From NCBI GenBank assembly GCA_046760445.1, contig JBHIEE010000125.1:1-7630 (forward strand): a stretch of DNA of 7,630 nt, given 5' to 3'. The notes beneath the pieces are model-generated. The model worked only from the letters and a program-made list of their open reading frames with translations, had not been told where the DNA came from and made no database searches. The position numbers and the translations under genes are program-made. The stretch comes from JBHIEE01 sp046760445 (lineage in GTDB: Bacteria; Acidobacteriota; Aminicenantia; JdFR-78). This document shows, piece after piece, positions 5,985 through 7,630 of this stretch. Position 1 is the first letter of the stretch. Every line of letters starts with the position of its first letter.

Positions 5985-7355
5985 TTATTTCTTTTTAATT
6001 AAAAGAATTGACTTAGTAGAAGAAGTAACCTTAAACTGCTCAGCCACAGGTAATCCCAAAACCCAGACAATTTTATCTTGTGAAAGAAAAACCGGTCGAC
6101 AACTTCTTTCTAAAAGTGGAATTCTTTTGGCTCTCATTATTTCTTTAAGTTTCTTCTTACCCGGAGCTCCAAGAGGCTGATACTTATCACCCTCTTTCCT
6201 ATTTCTTACTTCTAAGGGAAAGTTCAATTTTGCCGCATCCAAATAAACATGAGAATTATCATCAAATCTAAGCTCGCTTAAATAAAATTGATTCATCACT
6301 TCGGTCTTGAACTCTAAACCACATTCTTTTATTTCAATCTTGTCATTTTTATCTATAAAATAACAATATTCAACTATTCTTTCCCGATGTTTGGATTTCA
6401 AAAAAATTAAATTATTTTCTCTCCTAAGTGTTAATTCTTCTCCCAGGTGAACTTCTTTATTCTCTTTCAACTGAAGAAGAGACTGAATATGCTGGAAGGT
6501 TATTCCTTTTAGATTTCCTTTTAATTTTAAAATAAAATTTCTCAAAATTCTCCTCTGAAGACCTAATGGATAATTAGATAATAATTCTCTGTCAAGAAGA
6601 AGTGTTTCCTTTTTAGTCTTTATTACTTTTTTACTTTCCTTTTCAGCAATTTCTTCTATAATTGCTTCTTCCTCTCGGATAAGCTCAGTTAAATGACCCA
6701 AATGAGAAATTATTCTTTCACTGAATCTATTTTTCAAAAAAGGAATGAGTTCTAATCTCACTCTATTCCTCAAATAATGGGTATTTAAATTTGTTTTATC
6801 TAAGCAATAAGTCAAATTTTTCACAGTAAGATATTCTTCGATTTCCTCTCTCTCAATTTCAATTAGGGGTCGAATAAAAATCTCATCCTTCACAGGATAA
6901 ATACTCCCTAATCCAGTAAACCCGGCTCCTCTGATGATCCTCATTAAGAGAGTTTCAGCCTGGTCAGTTAAAGTATGGCCAAGAGCAATTTTGTGAGCTC
7001 TTATTTTTTGGGCAGCTTCTCGCAGGAATTTATACCTCAGAATTCTTCCTGCTTCTTCCAAGTTCAAAAATTTTTTTTGAGCAAACTCTCGAACTCTCTG
7101 GCTACTAACAATAAGAGGTAAAGAATATTTTTCAGCAAAATTTCTTATATGGTTTTCATCTTCATCCGCTTCTTTTCTCAGTTTATGATTAAAATGAGCT
7201 AAGTGAAGCTCCAGCGGAATTTCTTTCCGATATTCAAGAAAAAGAGAAACTAAAGCAGTGGAATCTGGTCCGCCAGAAAAAGCAATTAGAATTCTATCCC
7301 CTTCTTGAATCAGATTATACTTATCTATGGTCTTCTTAAATTTTTTTAATAGCAT
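5985..7355 (-). CDS. tilS: tRNA(Ile)-lysidine synthetase
   Basis: A full-length 456-residue TilS. The enzyme joins lysine to C34 of the CAU anticodon of tRNA-Ile2 using ATP, changing both decoding (AUA) and charging (Ile rather than Met); it is normally essential. The N-terminal ATP-pyrophosphatase domain shows SGGPDST (Ser27-Thr33), HFNHKLR (54-60), the EEAGRILRY region (100-108) and GHTLTDQAETLLMR (126-139). A middle helical domain follows, then the TilS C-terminal domain with RNRKEGDKYQPLG and KKLKEIM and the WVLGLPV segment. The ATG is forced, as an in-frame TAA lies immediately before it. No Shine-Dalgarno sequence is visible, so initiation may be leaderless or SD-independent. The usual hpt or ftsH neighbours are not seen; the downstream gene is the DUF4382 protein. 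Confidence 0.96.
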   Translation of the reverse strand: MLLKKFKKTIDKYNLIQEGDRILIAFSGGPDSTALVSLFLEYRKEIPLELHLAHFNHKLRKEADEDENHIRNFAEKYSLPLIVSSQRVREFAQKKFLNLEEAGRILRYKFLREAAQKIRAHKIALGHTLTDQAETLLMRIIRGAGFTGLGSIYPVKDEIFIRPLIEIEREEIEEYLTVKNLTYCLDKTNLNTHYLRNRVRLELIPFLKNRFSERIISHLGHLTELIREEEAIIEEIAEKESKKVIKTKKETLLLDRELLSNYPLGLQRRILRNFILKLKGNLKGITFQHIQSLLQLKENKEVHLGEELTLRRENNLIFLKSKHRERIVEYCYFIDKNDKIEIKECGLEFKTEVMNQFYLSELRFDDNSHVYLDAAKLNFPLEVRNRKEGDKYQPLGAPGKKKLKEIMRAKRIPLLERSCRPVFLSQDKIVWVLGLPVAEQFKVTSSTKSILLIKKK

Positions 7356-7403
7356 TTACATATAATGTGTTAAGTGATTGTGCATAAATCCTGAATAATA
7401 ATT

Positions 7404-7431
7404 AAATCCTAAATCCTAATATCTAAATTCT
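7404..7431. repeat. 7-bp tandem repeat (AAATCCT x4, degenerate)
   Basis: Four consecutive heptamers read AAATCCT, AAATCCT, AATATCT and AAATTCT, followed by AAACAAT. The unit differs from the two other heptamer repeats of this window but the period is the same. Confidence 0.75.
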
Positions 7432-7443
7432 AAACAATTTCAA

Positions 7444-7459
7444 TCCCGAGTACTCGGGA
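7444..7459. repeat. Perfect 16-bp GC-rich palindrome
   Basis: TCCCGAGTACTCGGGA is its own exact reverse complement and has 10 of 16 bases G or C in a very AT-rich setting. No T-run follows on either strand, so a terminator is unlikely. It resembles the core of a REP-like dispersed element. Confidence 0.85.
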
Positions 7460-7630
7460 CAAATATTTAAATTCAAAACAATCTACTATAGAAATTAGAG
7501 GAAAGGATTAATTCTTCTTTCTTCTTTTTTCCTTTTATTTTATATTTTGTATTTTGGTCATTTGAATTTGTTTAGGGTTTCGGATTCAGAATTTAGTATT
7601 TTTATTCTATACTTATTCATATATTTAAAT

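Larger units (their letters stand above)
7404..7601. repeat. Imperfect inverted repeat pair flanking the 7444-7459 palindrome
   Basis: The reverse complement of 7404-7440 aligns with 7565-7601 over 37 bases, sharing the TTGTTTAG core and a later ATTTAG-x-ATTT block, roughly 70% identity by eye. Together they bracket about 124 bases that include the GC-rich palindrome. They could be termini of a small degenerate element or two independent copies of one intergenic repeat. Confidence 0.4.
7356..7630. other. Gene-free region upstream of tilS
   Basis: These 275 bases to the right edge contain no ORF that I accept. They should carry the tilS promoter, but I see no convincing -35/-10 pair. The stretch consists of repeat-like AT-rich sequence: a 7-bp tandem repeat (7404-7431), a GC-rich 16-bp palindrome (7444-7459), a pyrimidine-rich run (about 7510-7540) and an imperfect inverted copy of the first part at 7565-7601. 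Its style resembles degenerate dispersed intergenic repeats. Confidence 0.6.

Overview
The window is AT-rich (roughly 30% GC by eye), uses the standard code (TAA, TAG and TGA all act as stops) and carries six coding regions that I accept. The mix of type IV prepilin-like genes, a GT-C-type membrane glycosyltransferase, a glutamine-dependent asparagine synthetase, a probable lipoprotein and tilS suggests a low-GC, didermic-type bacterium. The intergenic and leader sequences contain degenerate AT-rich short-period repeats, a style I associate with uncultivated candidate-phylum genomes (Patescibacteria, Omnitrophota, Aminicenantes and similar). The sequence does not allow a firm placement.

Layout. 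Positions 1-1249, minus strand: a compact prepilin operon read leftwards, GspH/FimT-like (728-1249), PilV/GspI-like (319-726) and PilW/GspJ-like (281 to the left edge, cut by the window). This H-I-J order is that of minor pilin or pseudopilin operons, whose products prime assembly of a type IV pilus or type II secretion pseudopilus. Positions 1250-1521: a divergent AT-rich intergenic region with a perfect 34-bp palindrome. Positions 1522-5431, plus strand: a polytopic GT-C-like membrane protein followed after 193 bp by asnB. The two could serve surface glycan synthesis, but asnB may simply be housekeeping. Positions 5454-7355, minus strand: tilS (tRNA-Ile lysidine synthetase) followed by a small DUF4382-type putative lipoprotein, which converges on asnB with only 22 bp between them. 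Positions 7356-7630: no gene; AT-rich repeat-like sequence with a GC-rich 16-bp perfect palindrome.

The most unusual observation is in the first 281 bases. The PilW-like prepilin has a 38-residue leader instead of about 10, and the extra length is encoded by two tandem repeats of intergenic type (a 7-bp unit and an 8-bp unit) lying in frame between a strong ribosome binding site and the RGFTLAE prepilin peptidase motif. Repeats with the same 7-bp period but different units also lie immediately before asnB and upstream of tilS. I see no CRISPR array, tRNA, rRNA, transposase or recognisable new defence or biosynthetic system.
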